Shown: positions 33,948-43,058, numbered from the stretch's first letter. The stretch is DNA of 64,000 nt from Pseudofrankia sp. DC12 (GCF_000966285.1 NZ_KQ031391.1:5208430-5272429), one strand, 5' to 3'. Notes: generated by a model not told the origin, from the sequence alone. Program-made: numbers and translations.

Positions 33948-34625
33948 GTGACGACCACCGGCGCGGCCCGCGCGCGGCCCGCGCGGGACACTCGCGCGGT
34001 GGACTGGGAGCAGCTGCCTGACACCGTACGGGCCGCGGTGGACCGGGCGCTCGGGCGCGCGCAGCAGGACGCGCTCGAGGAGATCGAGCAGATCCTCGAC
34101 GCCGCGATGCGGGTGGTCGAGCGGATCGCGCCGGCCGAGCCCCGCGTGGCCGACATCGTCGCCGAGGCGGGCACGTCCAACCAGACCTTCTACCGGTACT
34201 TCGCCGGGAAGAACGAGCTGCTGCACGCCGTGATGGAGCGTGGCGTGCAGCGCACCCGTTCCTACCTGCGCCACCAGATGTCGAAGCAGACCGAGCCCGC
34301 CGGCCAGATCGCCGCCTGGGTCGAGGGCCTGCTCGCGCCGCTGGCCCGGCCGGACCAGGCCCGGCCGGACGCGGCGCTCAGCCGGCTGTCGGTCAGCGGG
34401 AACCCGGCGGGCCGGGCGGTGCTCGACGACCAGCTCGGCGAGCTGCTGATCGCCCCGTTCGCCGCGGCCGGCCGCCCGCATCCCGAGCTCGACGCCCGGG
34501 TCATCCAGCGCGCGGCGATCGGCACCCTGGCCCGCCACGTCGGCGCCGGCACCGTCCCCGACGAGCAGGAGTGCCGCCACCTCATCGACTTCTGTTCGGC
34601 GATCGGCCGGAAGCCGGGCGCTTAG
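33948..34625 (+). CDS. TetR family transcriptional regulator
   Basis: A 225-residue repressor. The HTH region reads ILDAAMRVVERIAPAEPRVA, DIVAEAGTSNQTFYRYFAGK and NELLHAVMERG. The GTG at 33948 is preceded by a -10 box and no ribosome site, supporting a leaderless start over longer frames. It follows the alcohol dehydrogenase and may regulate it; ligand unknown. Confidence 0.88.
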   Translation: MTTTGAARARPARDTRAVDWEQLPDTVRAAVDRALGRAQQDALEEIEQILDAAMRVVERIAPAEPRVADIVAEAGTSNQTFYRYFAGKNELLHAVMERGVQRTRSYLRHQMSKQTEPAGQIAAWVEGLLAPLARPDQARPDAALSRLSVSGNPAGRAVLDDQLGELLIAPFAAAGRPHPELDARVIQRAAIGTLARHVGAGTVPDEQECRHLIDFCSAIGRKPGA

Positions 34626-34685
34626 CGCCCTCCCGGCCGGTGGCCGGGTTCGGGGTTGCCTGGCGCTGCCGGATTCGGGGTTGCG

Positions 34686-34904
34686 TTACTCGGGGTCGTC
34701 GTCTGGGGCCGCCTCCTCGTCGGGGAGGGCGTCGGGGCGGTGGGCGGTCAGCCAGCCGTCGACGTCGGACTTCCGCCAGATCCGCATGTGGTCGGCGAAA
34801 CCGGCCGGAACCGGGAAGGACGGGCGACGGGTGAGCTGGTAGGCCCGCGTACGCGACACCTTCAGCCGCCTCATCAGGTAACCGATGGTCACGAAGCGCT
34901 CCAC
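34686..34904 (-). CDS. AlpA/excisionase-like helix-turn-helix protein
   Basis: A 72-residue DNA-binding protein. RFVTIGYLMRRLKVSRTRAYQ is the first helix-turn-helix of the MerR-like HTH_17 fold and MRIWRKSDVDGWLTAHRP is the wing/second half. The acidic tail is EEAAPDDDPE. Such proteins act as excisionases or small regulators; no integrase is in this window. Confidence 0.8.
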   Translation of the reverse strand: MERFVTIGYLMRRLKVSRTRAYQLTRRPSFPVPAGFADHMRIWRKSDVDGWLTAHRPDALPDEEAAPDDDPE

Positions 34905-34974
34905 GGCGCGGACGCTAGAACCGACGGGTGCGACACTGTCAGCTACGGCAGTGCCAGGAGCGTCAGGAGAGGCG

Positions 34975-35388
34975 ATGCGTAACCCGAATCAGGCCGGCAA
35001 CGAGGAACAGACGGGAGCGGTCGACGCCAATCCACCGACCGCGCCGCATGACACCCGAGGACCCAGGACGAAGCGCTCCGCGCTGGCATCCAGGCTCGGC
35101 CCGCGGGGAGCCCGGTCATGGCCGGGCGAGCCGCCCTGGGCGCAGGAGGTCGCGGAGGCGGTCCTCGCGGCTACCCCGACGGACGACCCTGTGTCGAGCG
35201 GGCCGGCCGGGCGCGTCGAGGCCGCCGAACCCGAGGCAGAGCCCGCCGGGCCGGCCGACGCGGACGCCCCGGCCGTGCCTGACCTGGCCGAGGACGAGGA
35301 CGAGGACGAGGACTTCGCGGCGTCCTTCTTCTGGCCGTCCGCCACGGGCGACGGGCCGGCCCGGCCCTGGCGCTCGCTGTTCCGCTGA
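34975..35388 (+). CDS. Hypothetical acidic, proline-rich protein
   Basis: A 137-residue protein of unknown function starting MRNPNQAGNEEQTG after a strong GGAGAGG site. It is mostly disordered in appearance, with Pro/Ala-rich stretches and an acidic run (EDEDEDED near residue 112) followed by FAASFFWPSA and an aromatic-basic C-terminus PWRSLFR. No signal peptide or membrane helix. It ends 9 bases before the next gene, so they are probably an operon. Confidence 0.6.
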   Translation: MRNPNQAGNEEQTGAVDANPPTAPHDTRGPRTKRSALASRLGPRGARSWPGEPPWAQEVAEAVLAATPTDDPVSSGPAGRVEAAEPEAEPAGPADADAPAVPDLAEDEDEDEDFAASFFWPSATGDGPARPWRSLFR

Positions 35389-35397
35389 CCACCACCG

Positions 35398-35955
35398 ATG
35401 AACAGGGGGATGAACGAGATGGTCACCAGGGTGCGGCTGGACGTCGCGCGGATCGACGTGCCCGGCGTCGGGGCGGCCGGGGGTGCCCGGCGGACCGAGC
35501 TGGTGAGCCTCGCGCTGCCGGACCGGGCGGGGCTGCTGCTGCAGCGCCGCGCCGCCGAGGCGGACCGGTCGGACAAGCTGCTGGCGAAGCGCTCGCGTGA
35601 CGTCGTCGGCGAGCTGCGGGCCGACCTGCACTTCATCGAGCTGCGCGGCGGCGAGCTGGCCCGGGTGGCGCTGAGCATGGCGCGGCTGGGGCACGTCGGC
35701 GCGGTCGTCGTGTGCCCTGCGGGCGTGTCGCCGGGGCGGACGGCGCTCGCGCTCGCGGTCGCCGACCTGCTGCGCGACCGGCGGGCCGCGCGGGCTCCGG
35801 TGGTGACCTGCGCGGTCTGCCCGCCCCTGGGCATGGGCCGCACGGCCGTTCCGCACGAGGTCCGCGTCGAGGTGGACGGGCGGGCACAGTACCGGGTCGT
35901 CTGGGAGCTGCTCACGTGGGAACAGGTCCCGACGTGGCTCGCGGGTCTGCGCTAG
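35398..35955 (+). CDS. Conserved-looking hypothetical protein
   Basis: A 185-residue protein not recognised. It shows alternating hydrophobic strands and helices (VRLDVARIDVPGVGAAGGA, LVSLALPDRAGLLLQRRAAE, GHVGAVVVCPAGVSPGRTAL) and a CAVCPP segment. Alternative starts are internal ATGs at residues 5 and 8. It follows the acidic protein by 9 bases. The codon pattern is coherent throughout, so it is very likely expressed, but no function can be given. Confidence 0.7.
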   Translation: MNRGMNEMVTRVRLDVARIDVPGVGAAGGARRTELVSLALPDRAGLLLQRRAAEADRSDKLLAKRSRDVVGELRADLHFIELRGGELARVALSMARLGHVGAVVVCPAGVSPGRTALALAVADLLRDRRAARAPVVTCAVCPPLGMGRTAVPHEVRVEVDGRAQYRVVWELLTWEQVPTWLAGLR

Positions 35956-36096
35956 TGAGGGCCGATGGGCGGTGCCGGGTCCGGCGGCAGTTCGGGCGTC
36001 GGGGCGGTGGGGCGCACTAAAGTCGCAGGCGGGGACGGGCCAACCCGGATGCCGACAGACCCAGAGGTTCCGGGCCAGCGACGAAGGGCGGCGAGG

Positions 36097-36597
36097 ATGA
36101 GTCTCGAGACCGCGACGGACGGCCAGGCCGCGCCGCGCCCGCAACGGCGCGGCCGGCGGATCGCGATGACACCGGCGGAGATCGACGCGTTCCTCGCCGA
36201 CGAGCGGACGTGCCGGGTGTCTACCGTGGGTGCCGACGGGGCTCCCCACACCTCGGCGCTGTGGTTCGTGTGGGATGGCTCGGCGTTCTGGCTCAACAGC
36301 ATCGTGAAGAGCCAGCGCTGGACCGACCTGAACCGCGATCCGCGGGTCTCGGTCATCATCGACACCGGCCACGGCTTCGGGGAGCTGCGCGGCGTCGAGC
36401 TGATCGGCAAGGTCGCACAGGTGGGCGAGGTGCCGCGGACGGGCGAGGCGGCCAACACCGAGCTGCTCGCCGAGCCGGAGCGGCTCTTCGGCGAGAAGTA
36501 CGGCAACGGCAAGTTCCACATCGACGGCCGGCACGCCTGGCTGAAGCTCGTCCCGGAGAAGATCGTCAGCTGGGACTTCCGCAAGACCGGGTTCTAG
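36097..36597 (+). CDS. Pyridoxamine 5'-phosphate oxidase/PPOX-fold flavin or F420-type protein
   Basis: Split beta-barrel flavin reductase-like protein of 166 residues. Core motifs are TCRVSTVGADGAPHTSALW and FWLNSIVKSQRWTDLNRDPR, then VSVIIDTGHGFGELRGVEL. Small actinobacterial members often use F420 rather than FMN, which cannot be decided here. The start at MSLETATDG follows GGCGAGG; a longer frame upstream is unlikely. Confidence 0.85.
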   Translation: MSLETATDGQAAPRPQRRGRRIAMTPAEIDAFLADERTCRVSTVGADGAPHTSALWFVWDGSAFWLNSIVKSQRWTDLNRDPRVSVIIDTGHGFGELRGVELIGKVAQVGEVPRTGEAANTELLAEPERLFGEKYGNGKFHIDGRHAWLKLVPEKIVSWDFRKTGF

Positions 36598-36608
36598 GCG
36601 CCACTCAC

Positions 36609-36632
36609 GGCCGGCGGTGAGGCCCGCCGGCC
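36609..36632. terminator. Bidirectional hairpin between PPOX and hydroxylase genes
   Basis: GGCCGGCGG pairs with CCGCCGGCC around TGAGGC, between the two convergent stop codons. Confidence 0.6.
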
Positions 36633-36639
36633 TGAGGCG

Positions 36640-37536
36640 TCACGCGGGGCGGGGTGACCCGGCCGCTGGCCGCGCCGCGGCACCGGCGACGTCCGCGTCG
36701 GCCGGCCGCTGGACCGGGCGGATCTCCGGATGGGCGGCGGCCGGCGAGACGGGCACGTCCTCGCGCGCTGGGCTGGTGCGCAGCACCAGGTCGGCGAGCG
36801 GGGACGTGACGCCGAGCCAGTAGCGCTCGTTGCGGTAGTGGTGCAGCCGGTGGCTGCGCCAGATCCGCCGGTACAGCTCCGACCTGGGCTGGTAACGAGT
36901 GTGGATCAAGAAATGGGTCCAGTCGTAGGCCAGCACCGCGACGCCCAGGCACAGCATCCCGGTCGAGACCCGCGGTGAGCCGACTGCCCCGGCGGCCAGC
37001 GCCAGGGCGCCCGCGCCGAGCACGTCCTGGCCGCGCATGAACATCGAGTTCAGGTTCGCCGGGTCCTGGTGATGCTGCGCATGGCCCCAGCCGGCGCTCT
37101 GGTAGGCGGCGCGGCCGAACCGGCCGGTCGGCGTCGCGTGCAGCACGTAGCGGTGGATGCCCCACTCGACGAACGGCTGCGCGGCGGCGAAACCCAGGGC
37201 GACCGCGGCGTCGGAGCGGCGGAAGTCCCCGCGTGCCAGCCGCGTCGCCGCCAGCGTGCCGACGACGCCGAGCAGCACCGGCGGGCGCGGGTGGGCCAGG
37301 AACCGGCGGGCGGCGCCGGGAAGCGTGCTGATCTCGGTGGCCCGGCCGTGCGGTCCGGGCGGGTCGATCCGCTGGAGAAGCTGGCGGTGGCGCAGCCGCG
37401 CGGCCGCGCGCAGCCCGCGCGCGCGGGTGATGACGGGACCGTCGTCGGCCCGGGCGTGCCTGACCGTGCCGACCAGCAGGGAACCAGCGGGGCCCAGCCG
37501 CCGTGCGACCGACCGCGGGCCGAAGCCGTTAACCAT
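36640..37536 (-). CDS. Fatty acid hydroxylase/sterol desaturase-like membrane protein
   Basis: A 298-residue di-iron membrane oxygenase. The histidine boxes are HRYVLH, HAQHHQD, HFLIHTRY and HRLHHYRNERYW, spread between hydrophobic helices (PRPPVLLGVVGTLAATRLA, MLCLGVAVLAYDWTHF). The basic N-terminal about 60 residues have no known role. It could hydroxylate or desaturate a lipid or carotenoid; substrate unknown. Confidence 0.9.
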   Translation of the reverse strand: MVNGFGPRSVARRLGPAGSLLVGTVRHARADDGPVITRARGLRAAARLRHRQLLQRIDPPGPHGRATEISTLPGAARRFLAHPRPPVLLGVVGTLAATRLARGDFRRSDAAVALGFAAAQPFVEWGIHRYVLHATPTGRFGRAAYQSAGWGHAQHHQDPANLNSMFMRGQDVLGAGALALAAGAVGSPRVSTGMLCLGVAVLAYDWTHFLIHTRYQPRSELYRRIWRSHRLHHYRNERYWLGVTSPLADLVLRTSPAREDVPVSPAAAHPEIRPVQRPADADVAGAAARPAAGSPRPA

Positions 37537-37731
37537 ACAGTGGACTGTACGTGGCCGTCAGGTGTCGAGCTGGGGACTGTCCCGCGACGGGAAGAATGGC
37601 ACGTATACGCGGAATGCTCCTGCTCTGACCGTCGCCCTGTGTCTGACCTGCGGTGTCGCCCGCCGCGCCCGGCCGGGACTCGACCCGTCGGCCGGCGCGA
37701 GCCGGTCAGGCCGGGCGCTCGGTCGCGAGCC

Positions 37732-39156
37732 TCACCGGCCGTGGTGCACGACCGCGCCGGCGACCATCGTCAGCACGGCGGGCCCGGGGTCGAGGCCCGC
37801 GAGGACGGCGTGGCGGGGCTCGGCCAGCAGGCACAGGTCGGCCGGGGCGCCCGCGACGATGCGGCGCGGTGCTCCACCGGGATCGGCGGGGTCACCGAGG
37901 TAGAGGTCGAGGGCCCGGGCCGCGGTGAGCCGTTCGGCCGGGCCGAGCACCCGGCCGGACGGGGCCTGGCGGTGGACCGCCGCGCGCATCGACGCCCACG
38001 GGTCGTCCCCGCCGAACGGGGCGTCGGTGCCTGCGGCGAGGGGAACGCCGGCGGCGATCGGGCCGGCGCACCGGTAGAGCCAGGGCACGTCGTCCGGGTC
38101 GACGTCGGCGAGGTAGGCGTCACCGCGTTCGGCCAGGAAGTGCGGCTGGGTGACGACGGTGAGCCCGGCCGCGGCGACCGCGTCGAGCAGGTCGGGCGAC
38201 AGCACGGCGGCGTGCTCGATCCGGTCCCCGGGCAGTGCCCCACCGGCCGCGTCGAACCCGGCGAGGGCGAGCGCCAGCTGGAGCCGGGTCACACAGTGCA
38301 CCGCGACCCGCCGGTCGTGCCCCCGCGCCGCCCGCACGGTCTGCGCCAGCTCGTCGAGGTCGACCGGCTGCCCATCATCCAGCACGATCTTCACAGGTCC
38401 CAGCAGCAGCCGGGCCGGGACGGCGCCGGCGAGATCGAGGCCGGGCGGCCCTGTCAGCAGCAGGCGCTGTGGGAGAGCGCCGGCCTCGACCGCCCCGCGC
38501 AGGGTCGTGACCTGTGCGGGGCCGGTGGTCGCCGTCGCGTCGGTGAGCCCGGTGACGCCGTAGCCGGCCAGCCGGGCGCCGACGGAGGCCAGCTCGGCCA
38601 GCTCCACGGCGCCACCGGCGCCGACGAGGCCCAACAGCCGGCCGAGCCGCTCGTCCGACCGGAACAGCCTCCCGTCCGCGGGCAGCGCACCGCCCCCGCT
38701 GTCCCGGTCACCGGCCGCGCGCAGCGCCGCGAGCGCGGGCGAGTTGACGATCCACATGGCCCCGGACCGGTGCTGCACGCGCACCGGGACGTCGCCGACC
38801 ATCGCGTCGAGCGCCGCCCGGTCGAGGTCGCCCGCCACGGACTCGTGGTAGCCGACGGCCCGCACCCAGCCGCCCGGACGCGCCGCGGCCCGCAAGGTGG
38901 TGGCGAGCTCGGCCGCGGTCCGCACGGCCGGGGGGCCGGCCGGCACCGACGAGGCGAGTGCCGCGAGCGCCAGCAGGTGCACGTGGTGGTCGTGCAGGCC
39001 AGGCAGCAGCATCCCGCCGCGGGCGTCGACGACGTCCTCTCCCGGGCGCGGCCGAGGGACGTCACCCGCCCCGGCACCGACCGCGACGACCCCGCCGTTC
39101 TCGACCCGCACGGCCCGGCCGGCCACACCGTCGATCTCCGCGTTGACGATCAGCAT
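37732..39156 (-). CDS. YtcJ-like amidohydrolase family protein
   Basis: Metal-dependent hydrolase of 474 residues with the amidohydrolase beta-sandwich plus TIM barrel. The metal site HDHHVH appears near residues 55-60, then HCVTRL, RIEHAAVLSPD and the final Asp in GTDAPFGG. Proteins of this group act on N-acyl or carbamate-like amides; specificity is unknown. It lies 34 bases after the CoA-transferase on the same strand, so cotranscription is likely. Confidence 0.9.
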   Translation of the reverse strand: MLIVNAEIDGVAGRAVRVENGGVVAVGAGAGDVPRPRPGEDVVDARGGMLLPGLHDHHVHLLALAALASSVPAGPPAVRTAAELATTLRAAARPGGWVRAVGYHESVAGDLDRAALDAMVGDVPVRVQHRSGAMWIVNSPALAALRAAGDRDSGGGALPADGRLFRSDERLGRLLGLVGAGGAVELAELASVGARLAGYGVTGLTDATATTGPAQVTTLRGAVEAGALPQRLLLTGPPGLDLAGAVPARLLLGPVKIVLDDGQPVDLDELAQTVRAARGHDRRVAVHCVTRLQLALALAGFDAAGGALPGDRIEHAAVLSPDLLDAVAAAGLTVVTQPHFLAERGDAYLADVDPDDVPWLYRCAGPIAAGVPLAAGTDAPFGGDDPWASMRAAVHRQAPSGRVLGPAERLTAARALDLYLGDPADPGGAPRRIVAGAPADLCLLAEPRHAVLAGLDPGPAVLTMVAGAVVHHGR

Positions 39157-39190
39157 GTTGGCCGCCTTGGCCCGCGGCCGGCGCCCGTCG

Positions 39191-40687
39191 TCACGGCTGC
39201 CCCGTGGCGACGGCGTTGGAAGGCCCCGCTCCCGTGAGTGGGCCGGGCATCAGCCGGGCATTGTCCTGGCCCGCGGCGGCCGCCCGTCCCCGCGGCGCGC
39301 GCAGGCGCGGCGGCGCGACCCGGACCGGCCCGCTCGCGGCCGGGTCGTGGTCGGGCAGCGTCGGCCGGTCGGCGAGCAGGGACCCGACCGCCTCGCGCAG
39401 CGCGACGTCCAGGTGGTGGCCACCGCCGGCGGCGACGCTGGCGAGCGCGCCCGCCGCGGCGAGCACGCCGGTCACCGGGTCGGCGATCGCGTCGCCGAGG
39501 AAGACCGGGCCGCCGGCCGCGTCGACGGCGACCCCGCCGGCCGCGACCGCCGCGTCGTCACCGAAGGCCGGCCGCTGCCGCCACGGCCCAGTCCGGCCGT
39601 AGCCGGTGATGCTGACCCAGGTCAGCGTGGGGTTACGGGCGATCATGGCGGCCGGGTGGATGCCGAGCGCCTCGAACGCCCGGGGCCGGGAGGCCTCCAG
39701 CACGACGTCCGCCTGCTCGATCAGGCGGACCAGCGCCGCCCGGCCGGCCGGCGTCCGCAGCTCCACGGTCACGCTGGCGTGTCCGGCGTGCAGCAGGTCG
39801 TAGAAGTCGCGCGGCCCCTCCCGGGCTCCGTCGAGCCGGCCCGCTCCCTCGACCTTGACGACCTGGCCACCGGCGAGCCCCAGCAGGTGCGCACACAACG
39901 GTCCGGCCCACAGCGACGAGAGGTCCACGACGGTGAAGCCGCCGTCACGCCGGACCGGCTGGCGCGCCGCGGTCCCTGCGGCGGCTTCAGGAGGCAGGCC
40001 GTCGACGAGGAACGGCGCGAACGGGAACCGTTGGCCGCGGGCCTTCGCCTGGTCGTCGGCTGCCGCCGCGGCCGGGTCGACGGCGAGCGAGACCGCGAGC
40101 CCGAGCAGCTCGGCCCGTTCCAGCAGCGGCGCCGCCTGGCGGGTGGCGACGAGGGCGGCCAGGTTCGTCCAGGGCCGGGCGGTTGTCGGCGGCGCGGTCC
40201 GCTCCGCCACCGGGCGGACGTCGTCGGCCCGGTCAGCGGCGGTTGGCTCCACCTCCGCCTCCAGCCAGGCAGGCAGCAGATCGACGTCGTCGGGACGGGC
40301 CAGGTTCACCGCCAGCCAGCCGTCGGCGGCCCGGACCAGCCGCGCCGCACGGCCGGCGGAGCGGATCCCGCCGCGGGTCAGCCCGAGGGCGGCGGCCCGC
40401 TCGCCCAGCAGCGGGCCGGCGCTCGACGGGACGGCGCCGGCCGGCGGGAACGGGCTGCCCAGGTCGGCGGCCAGCGTCCGCAGCACCGTCAGCGCCGCGT
40501 CCAGCCGGGCGACGAACGGCACGGTGAGCCCGAGCGGCGGGCCGTCGGGCTGCCCCGTCAGCGCCATCGCGCCGCTGGCCGCCCAGCCGGGCTCGGTACC
40601 GCCAGCCCGTCCGGCGGCGCCGATCCGGCCGGCCCGCAGATCGGCGGCCCAGTCGGTCAGCACCGCGTCCAGCCGGGCCCCCGCCAT
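39191..40687 (-). CDS. CoA-transferase family III, rearranged two-half form
   Basis: A 498-residue CaiB/BaiF-type protein with unusual order. A C-lobe-like region comes first (about residues 40-200, ALTGQPDGPPLGLTVPFVAR, then RAADGWLAVNLARPDDVD). The N-terminal Rossmann lobe (FTVVDLSSLWAGPLCAHLLG) begins only near residue 250 and contains the Asp candidate in PAFGDDAAVAAGG. It ends in a disordered tail. It therefore looks like a duplicated, degenerate first half fused to an intact second half, as seen in some actinobacterial members. Substrate unknown. Confidence 0.85.
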   Translation of the reverse strand: MAGARLDAVLTDWAADLRAGRIGAAGRAGGTEPGWAASGAMALTGQPDGPPLGLTVPFVARLDAALTVLRTLAADLGSPFPPAGAVPSSAGPLLGERAAALGLTRGGIRSAGRAARLVRAADGWLAVNLARPDDVDLLPAWLEAEVEPTAADRADDVRPVAERTAPPTTARPWTNLAALVATRQAAPLLERAELLGLAVSLAVDPAAAAADDQAKARGQRFPFAPFLVDGLPPEAAAGTAARQPVRRDGGFTVVDLSSLWAGPLCAHLLGLAGGQVVKVEGAGRLDGAREGPRDFYDLLHAGHASVTVELRTPAGRAALVRLIEQADVVLEASRPRAFEALGIHPAAMIARNPTLTWVSITGYGRTGPWRQRPAFGDDAAVAAGGVAVDAAGGPVFLGDAIADPVTGVLAAAGALASVAAGGGHHLDVALREAVGSLLADRPTLPDHDPAASGPVRVAPPRLRAPRGRAAAAGQDNARLMPGPLTGAGPSNAVATGQP

Positions 40688-40818
40688 GATTCACCCCTGC
40701 TCATGAGCCGCTACCGAGCCACGCCCGGGCCGGCGTGACAGACCTGGCCGCCAGACGACTGGTGGCCCGCGGACGGCCAAGGGCGAGCCGGTCGTCGGCC
40801 CGCCGAACCGTGCAGGCC

Positions 40819-40830
40819 TACGGTAGAGCC
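40819..40830 (+). promoter_or_regulatory. Leaderless -10 element of crotonase gene
   Basis: TACGGT followed by AGAGCC and the GTG at 40831, placing the transcription start at the initiation codon. Confidence 0.45.
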
Positions 40831-41943
40831 GTGACCGCGACCTTGGGTGCCCACCCGCTGCCGGCGGCGGCCGCGCTCGACCTGGTCAGGTCGCTCCAGC
40901 CGGCGGACCTCGCCGACCTCTTCCCCGCGCCGATCCTGTGCGTCGACCTCGCTGACGCCGCCCCGGCGGACCTGACGGCGCTCGCCGCCCGCCGCCCGCC
41001 GCTGGTGCTCGTCGGGGTCGGCCCCGGCGGCGGCGCCGGTCCGGCCGGTGTGCTCGGTGGTCCGGGCGAACCGGGTCGTCCCGGCGCCGGCGTCGCGGCG
41101 GAGGCGCTGGACGTGCTGCTTCCCGAGGTGCTCCAGCCTGGCGATGACGTGCCCACGGCCGTGGCCGCGCTCGAGCGGGCCGTCACCGACCATCCAGCGG
41201 CCGCGGTCGCCCTGGTGGGCCTGCTGCGGATGGTGCCCCGGCTCGAACCGTTGGACGGGCTGGTGGCCGAGTCGCTGGCCTACTCGACGCTGCTGGCCGG
41301 CGGGGACTTCGCCGGCTGGCTGGCCGCCCGCGGTCCGCGCCGCCACCGGGACGCGGACCGGCCGCTGCTGCGCCGGCGCGACGGCGACCGGCTTGTCCTG
41401 ACGTTCAACCGCCCCGAGGCGCGCAACGCCTTCGACACGTTCACCCGCGACGCGCTCGTCGCGGCGCTGCGCGCTGCCTCCGCCGACGCGACGCTGACCG
41501 AGGTCGTGCTGACGGCGACCGGGCCGTCTTTCGGCGCCGGCGGTGACCTCAGCCAGTTCGGCACCGCGGGCGACCTGGCCCGCGCGCACCTGGTCCGGAC
41601 CGGCGTGAGCGCCGGCGCGGAGATCGTCCGCTGCCCGCGCCGGGTCGTCGCGTACCTCCACGGCGCCTGCGTCGGGGCCGGCATCGAGATCCCGGCGTTC
41701 GCCGACCGGGTCGTCGCGGCGCCGGACGTCGCCATCCAGCTGCCCGAGCTGGCGCTCGGTCTGGTTCCGGGCGCGGGCGGCACGGTGAGCGTGACCCGCC
41801 GGATCGGCCGGCGCCGCACCGCCTGGCTCGTGCTGACCCGTACCTTTCTCGACGCGCCGACGGCGTTGCGCTGGGGCCTCGTCGACGCCGTCGAGGACCA
41901 TCGCCGGGCGAGTCCACGCGGCCCTGAGCCGGTACGGCCCTGA
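40831..41943 (+). CDS. Enoyl-CoA hydratase with extra N-terminal domain
   Basis: A 370-residue protein. The C-terminal about 190 residues are a crotonase with both glutamates (GACVGAGIEIPAFAD, LPELALGLVPGAGGT) and oxyanion region TGPSFGAGGDLSQFG. The N-terminal about 170 residues (LPAAAALDLVRSLQPADLAD to VAESLAYSTLLAGGDFAGWL) form a separate domain that I cannot name. The GTG at 40831 has a leaderless-type promoter; an ATG at 40735 would add 32 doubtful residues. It is divergent from the CoA-transferase and probably serves the same pathway. Confidence 0.85.
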   Translation: MTATLGAHPLPAAAALDLVRSLQPADLADLFPAPILCVDLADAAPADLTALAARRPPLVLVGVGPGGGAGPAGVLGGPGEPGRPGAGVAAEALDVLLPEVLQPGDDVPTAVAALERAVTDHPAAAVALVGLLRMVPRLEPLDGLVAESLAYSTLLAGGDFAGWLAARGPRRHRDADRPLLRRRDGDRLVLTFNRPEARNAFDTFTRDALVAALRAASADATLTEVVLTATGPSFGAGGDLSQFGTAGDLARAHLVRTGVSAGAEIVRCPRRVVAYLHGACVGAGIEIPAFADRVVAAPDVAIQLPELALGLVPGAGGTVSVTRRIGRRRTAWLVLTRTFLDAPTALRWGLVDAVEDHRRASPRGPEPVRP

Positions 41944-41951
41944 GCCGGTAC
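41920..41951. repeat. Two perfect 16-bp tandem repeats
   Basis: GGCCCTGAGCCGGTAC occurs twice in a row, followed by a partial third copy (GGCCTGATCTGG). The repeat crosses the stop codon of the crotonase gene, so its last residues are probably recent. Confidence 0.75.
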
Positions 41952-42127
41952 GGCCTGATCTGGCGAGGTCCTGTGCCGGCGCTGGGCCTGGCCCAGAGCG
42001 GCCGTGCGTCACCGCGGATCTGATCTGGTAAAGCCTGATCCGACCTGGGTCCCCGAGCTGGTCCGGGCCTGTGCTGGTATGCGCCTTGGCCGACACCGAC
42101 ACGGCCGAGCGCCACCGCGGATCCGGG

Positions 42128-42766
42128 CTAGCGGTGCTGGGCCGCCGCTACCCGGATGCCGAGCCCGATCAGCACGGTGCCGGTCGCGCGTTCCATCCAG
42201 GCGCGGATCCGCCCGCGTGCGAAGAAGGCCCGCGCCTGGCCCACGAGCAGCGCTACGGCGAGGTACCAGCACGCGTCGATGACGACCTGGCCGAGCGCCA
42301 GCAGCAGGGTGGTGCGCACGACGTCCGTGCCCGCCGGCACGAACTGCGGGTAGAACGCGAACGCGAACGTCGCCGCCTTCGGGTTCGCCAGGTTGGTGAC
42401 GGCTCCGGTGCCCACGGCCCGCCAGCCACCCGGCGTCGCTCCGGCCCGGCCATCCGCTCCGTCGTCCAGGCCGGGGAGGTCCCGCGCCGACCGCCAGGCC
42501 CGGATCCCGAGGACGACGAGGACCGCCGCGCCGACGACCTTGAGCAGCACGAAGGCGGTGACGCTCGCCGTGACCAGCGCGGCCGCCCCGAACGCCGCCG
42601 CGAGGGCCCAGCAGTACAGACCGATCTCGATGCCCGCGATGAGCGGCGCGGCGGCCCGTGGCCCGTGCAGGATGCTGCGCCGAACGACGAGTGCCGTCGC
42701 CGGCCCCGGGACCATGGCCAGCAGCGTCACAGCCACGGCGAATCCGGCGACAGATGATCCACTCAT
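42128..42766 (-). CDS. LysE family exporter
   Basis: Inner-membrane amino-acid or metabolite exporter of 212 residues. The N-terminal helix with the family signature MVPGPATALVV and the loop NPKAATFAFAFYPQFV are present, with about six membrane segments. The start at MSGSSVAGF (42766) is the first reasonable ATG. Substrate unknown. The 290 bases upstream are repetitive GC-rich sequence with no gene. Confidence 0.9.
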   Translation of the reverse strand: MSGSSVAGFAVAVTLLAMVPGPATALVVRRSILHGPRAAAPLIAGIEIGLYCWALAAAFGAAALVTASVTAFVLLKVVGAAVLVVLGIRAWRSARDLPGLDDGADGRAGATPGGWRAVGTGAVTNLANPKAATFAFAFYPQFVPAGTDVVRTTLLLALGQVVIDACWYLAVALLVGQARAFFARGRIRAWMERATGTVLIGLGIRVAAAQHR

Positions 42767-43058
42767 GGCCCGACAGTCTGGCCCGGCCGTAGCGGGCCAG
42801 CCAGTGAGTTTCTGCGCTGCCCGCGCTGCCCGCGCCGTTCTGCCTGCCGGCCAGCGCCGCGGCTTGCGGTCGGCCGCCGGGCTGGTGCCGCTCCGGCTGG
42901 GTTGGCCTCGCTCGGCCGGTTGCCTTGGCCGAGCTGCGGTTGTCTGCGCCGAGATTGATCGCCGTCTCGACCTTCCCGGGGTCGTGTCCACAGCCGCTTC
43001 GCAGCCATCGGAGGGCCAAAGCAACGATCAAGTCAGCTCGCCGGCCTTGGCGGCCGTG

